DNA from: Nitrosomonas sp.
Lineage (GTDB): Bacteria > Pseudomonadota > Gammaproteobacteria > Burkholderiales > Nitrosomonadaceae
DNA length: 7,429 nt
Assembly (NCBI GenBank): GCA_005779435.1
Contig: SXJH01000147.1
Span: 1 to 7,429 of the forward strand
Direction of reading: 5' to 3'
A model generated the notes under the pieces. The model had not been told where the DNA came from. It saw only the letters and a program-made list of their open reading frames with translations, and made no database searches. Of this stretch, positions 5,719 through 7,429 are shown in pieces. A program made the translations under genes and the position numbers. Each line of letters starts with the position of its first letter. Position 1 is the stretch's first letter.

Positions 5719-6824
5719 GTTTTCACAAGTGTAGGATGTGTTTGAATACTCATTAAAATACCAAAACCAAGCAACATTGTCACCATCGATGTGCCGCCAT
5801 AGCTGATCAAAGGCAGCGGCACGCCGACGATCGGAAGGATACCACTAACCATGCCCATGTTAACGAAGATATAAATGCAAAAAGTCAGGGTAATCGAACC
5901 GGCGATCAAGCGCGTGAACTGTGTCGGCGCCTGTGCGGTGATCGTTGCGCAACGGCCGATAACCACCAAATACAGCAATAATAACAGAGTATTGCCGATT
6001 AAGCCGAATTCTTCGGAAAATACGGCGAAAATAAAATCGGTGCTCTGCTCCGGCAGGAAATCCAATTGCGCTTGCGTGCCGTTCTGCCAGCCTTTGCCGA
6101 CAAGGCCGCCGGAGCCGATGGCGATGGACGATTGTATCGTATGATAACCGGCACCCAGAGGATCCTGTGTCGGGTCCAATAACGTCATGATGCGCCGTCG
6201 CTGATAATCGTGCATCAGCGTCCAAACCACCGGCAGACTGGCTGCAGCCGCCACCGCCAATCCGGCAATAATGCGCCACGACAACCCCGCCAGAAACAGC
6301 ACAAAAAAGCCGCTGGCTGCGATCATGATGGCGGTTCCCAAATCCGGCTGACGCAAAATCAATACGACCGGCAACATCAACAATATCGTGGCCACTAAAT
6401 AATCCCGCATGCGCAAGGTAATTTCGTGCTTGTCGAAGTACCAAGCCATCATCAACGGGATCGCGATTTTCATCAATTCGGAAGGTTGAATTCTGGTGAC
6501 GCCGATATTCAGCCAGCGCCGCGCGCCATTGTTGATTTCACCGAATAATGCGACACCGACGAGCAATGCCAATCCGAACAAATACATCGGCAGCGCCAAT
6601 CGCCGGATATGCTGTAGCGGGATATTGGCTACCAGCCACATGATCGACAGCGCAATCAGCATATTGATCATCTGATTGCTGACCTTGGCCATGTTCGCCC
6701 CGGCGGCGCTGTATAGTGTTATCAATCCGACGCCCATCAATGCAAGCAATCCGATCAGCAAAAAACTATCGATATAGCGCGTCAGAAAATACCAGATTTT
6801 TTTTATGTCGATTGTGCGTTGCAT
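5715..6824 (-). CDS. mrdB: RodA, SEDS-family peptidoglycan glycosyltransferase
   Basis: A 369-residue multi-pass inner-membrane protein, about ten hydrophobic helices, nearly identical in length to Escherichia coli RodA (370). RodA polymerises lipid II into glycan strands in the Rod (elongasome) complex with PBP2. Signatures seen: GARRWL at 100-105, QPSEL at 113-117, RQPDLGTA at 158-165, and LDFLPEQSTDFIFAVFSEE at 254-272. In the last, D263 corresponds to the essential E. coli D262. PLPLISYGGTS near the C-terminus is also canonical. FtsW is excluded by the neighbouring PBP2 gene and the short N-terminus. The ATG at 6824 lies 36 nt after the mrdA stop with no strong ribosome site, and the stop overlaps the rlpA start. 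Confidence 0.97.
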   Translation of the reverse strand: MQRTIDIKKIWYFLTRYIDSFLLIGLLALMGVGLITLYSAAGANMAKVSNQMINMLIALSIMWLVANIPLQHIRRLALPMYLFGLALLVGVALFGEINNGARRWLNIGVTRIQPSELMKIAIPLMMAWYFDKHEITLRMRDYLVATILLMLPVVLILRQPDLGTAIMIAASGFFVLFLAGLSWRIIAGLAVAAAASLPVVWTLMHDYQRRRIMTLLDPTQDPLGAGYHTIQSSIAIGSGGLVGKGWQNGTQAQLDFLPEQSTDFIFAVFSEEFGLIGNTLLLLLYLVVIGRCATITAQAPTQFTRLIAGSITLTFCIYIFVNMGMVSGILPIVGVPLPLISYGGTSMVTMLLGFGILMSIQTHPTLVKT

Positions 6825-6860
6825 GGATGAATTTAGCGAAACGCCAATGATGTAAATCTA

Positions 6861-7429
6861 TCAGAGATGATCGTGCACATGATCTTCGCCGGGTTCGTCA
6901 AGCAATGCAACCGTCGTTTCCGGCATTTCGCCCAACAAGTAGTAATCGAATACCTGCCGGGCAATCGGCGCTGCCGTCGAGCCGCCGGTTCCGGTATTTT
7001 CAACCAAAATCGCCAAAGCGATTTGTGGATTCTCGGCCGGTGCGTACGCGATAAACATCGCATGATCGCGGTGACGCTCATTGATTGTCTTTTCGTTGTA
7101 CTTCTCGCCCTGTTTGATCGCAACGACTTGTGAAGTGCCCGTTTTACCGGCAAAGGTATAGGCCGCATTGGCACTTGCTCTGGCAGCGGTGCCGCCGGGT
7201 CGGGTGACATCGATCAGTGCATTCTTAACGACTTCAAGATTTTTGGGCTTAAGGTTTACGGTATACAGCAAGTTGGGAGGAATATTCTCAATTTCTCCGG
7301 TTTGACTGTTTTGAATTTGCTTAACGAAGCGCGGTTGATAAGCCTTGCCGTTATTTGCAATGATCATCGTGGCAAAAGCGAGCTGCAGCGGCGTGGTCAG
7401 ATTATAACCTTGTCCGATGGCAACCGAAA
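6861..7429 (-). CDS. mrdA: Penicillin-binding protein 2, C-terminal part (5'-partial)
   Basis: The frame is open to the window edge, giving the last 188 residues of the transpeptidase domain; the ATG at 7367 is internal. Just inside the edge the chain reads SVAIGQGYNLTTPLQLAFAT, a typical PBP2 segment following the SxN region. The third active-site motif KTGT is at about 7134-7145 (FAGKTGTSQVV). HAMFIAYAPAENPQIALAILVEN follows, which is usual for the penicillin-binding fold. The catalytic SxxK and SxN motifs lie outside the window. PBP2 crosslinks glycan strands made by RodA during side-wall growth; its position immediately before rodA is the normal arrangement (mreBCD-mrdA-rodA). The natural end after a short, acidic and His-rich tail (EDHVHDHL) is unremarkable for the family. 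Confidence 0.95.
   Translation of the reverse strand, partial: SVAIGQGYNLTTPLQLAFATMIIANNGKAYQPRFVKQIQNSQTGEIENIPPNLLYTVNLKPKNLEVVKNALIDVTRPGGTAARASANAAYTFAGKTGTSQVVAIKQGEKYNEKTINERHRDHAMFIAYAPAENPQIALAILVENTGTGGSTAAPIARQVFDYYLLGEMPETTVALLDEPGEDHVHDHL

Noticed and set aside
6833..7210. A 125-codon minus-strand frame overlapping the PBP2 gene.
   Set aside because: Low-complexity, Arg/Pro-rich translation in a different frame from the clear PBP2 sequence.

Overview
The window looks like a Gram-negative, probably betaproteobacterial, chromosome; base composition and gene order would fit a Nitrosomonas-like ammonia oxidiser, but that placement is an inference from style, not proof. It holds two gene groups transcribed toward each other, separated by about 300 bases that contain a regulatory or RNA-like element.

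Left, + strand (1-4450): a tightly packed run of four genes. First is a LodA/GoxA-family quinoprotein amine/amino-acid oxidase (5' end cut by the window edge). Next is a 138-residue, strand-rich protein I cannot name. Third is a LodB-type FAD protein of the kind required to build the cysteine tryptophylquinone (CTQ) cofactor of LodA. Last is a thiopurine S-methyltransferase (tpm). The spacings are 14 nt, -20 nt (overlap) and 4 nt, so this is almost certainly one transcription unit. The LodA-like enzyme would be matured by the LodB-like flavoprotein. The small protein in between is the natural candidate for a third maturation or partner protein. The methyltransferase may be a functionally separate passenger.

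Middle (4451-4755): no convincing protein gene. Directly after the tpm stop lies a perfect CRP-type palindrome (TGTGA-N6-TCACA). A TATATT -10 box sits at the exact distance expected of a class II CRP-activated promoter. Downstream are a long imperfect inverted repeat and a strong intrinsic terminator. Together these predict a CRP-controlled, roughly 200-nt non-coding transcript; a small inverted-repeat mobile element is the main alternative reading for part of it.

Right, - strand (4756-7429): the 3' end of the cell-elongation cluster, read right to left as mrdA (PBP2, C-terminal part only), mrdB/rodA (SEDS glycosyltransferase) and rlpA (septal/lateral-wall lytic transglycosylase lipoprotein). 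rodA and rlpA overlap by ATGA. These genes work together: RodA polymerises glycan strands, PBP2 crosslinks them, and RlpA trims peptide-free glycan.

The most interesting parts are the three-gene quinoprotein cassette with its unnamed middle protein, an apparently non-standard cysteine placement in the oxidase, and the predicted CRP-driven RNA in the convergent gap.
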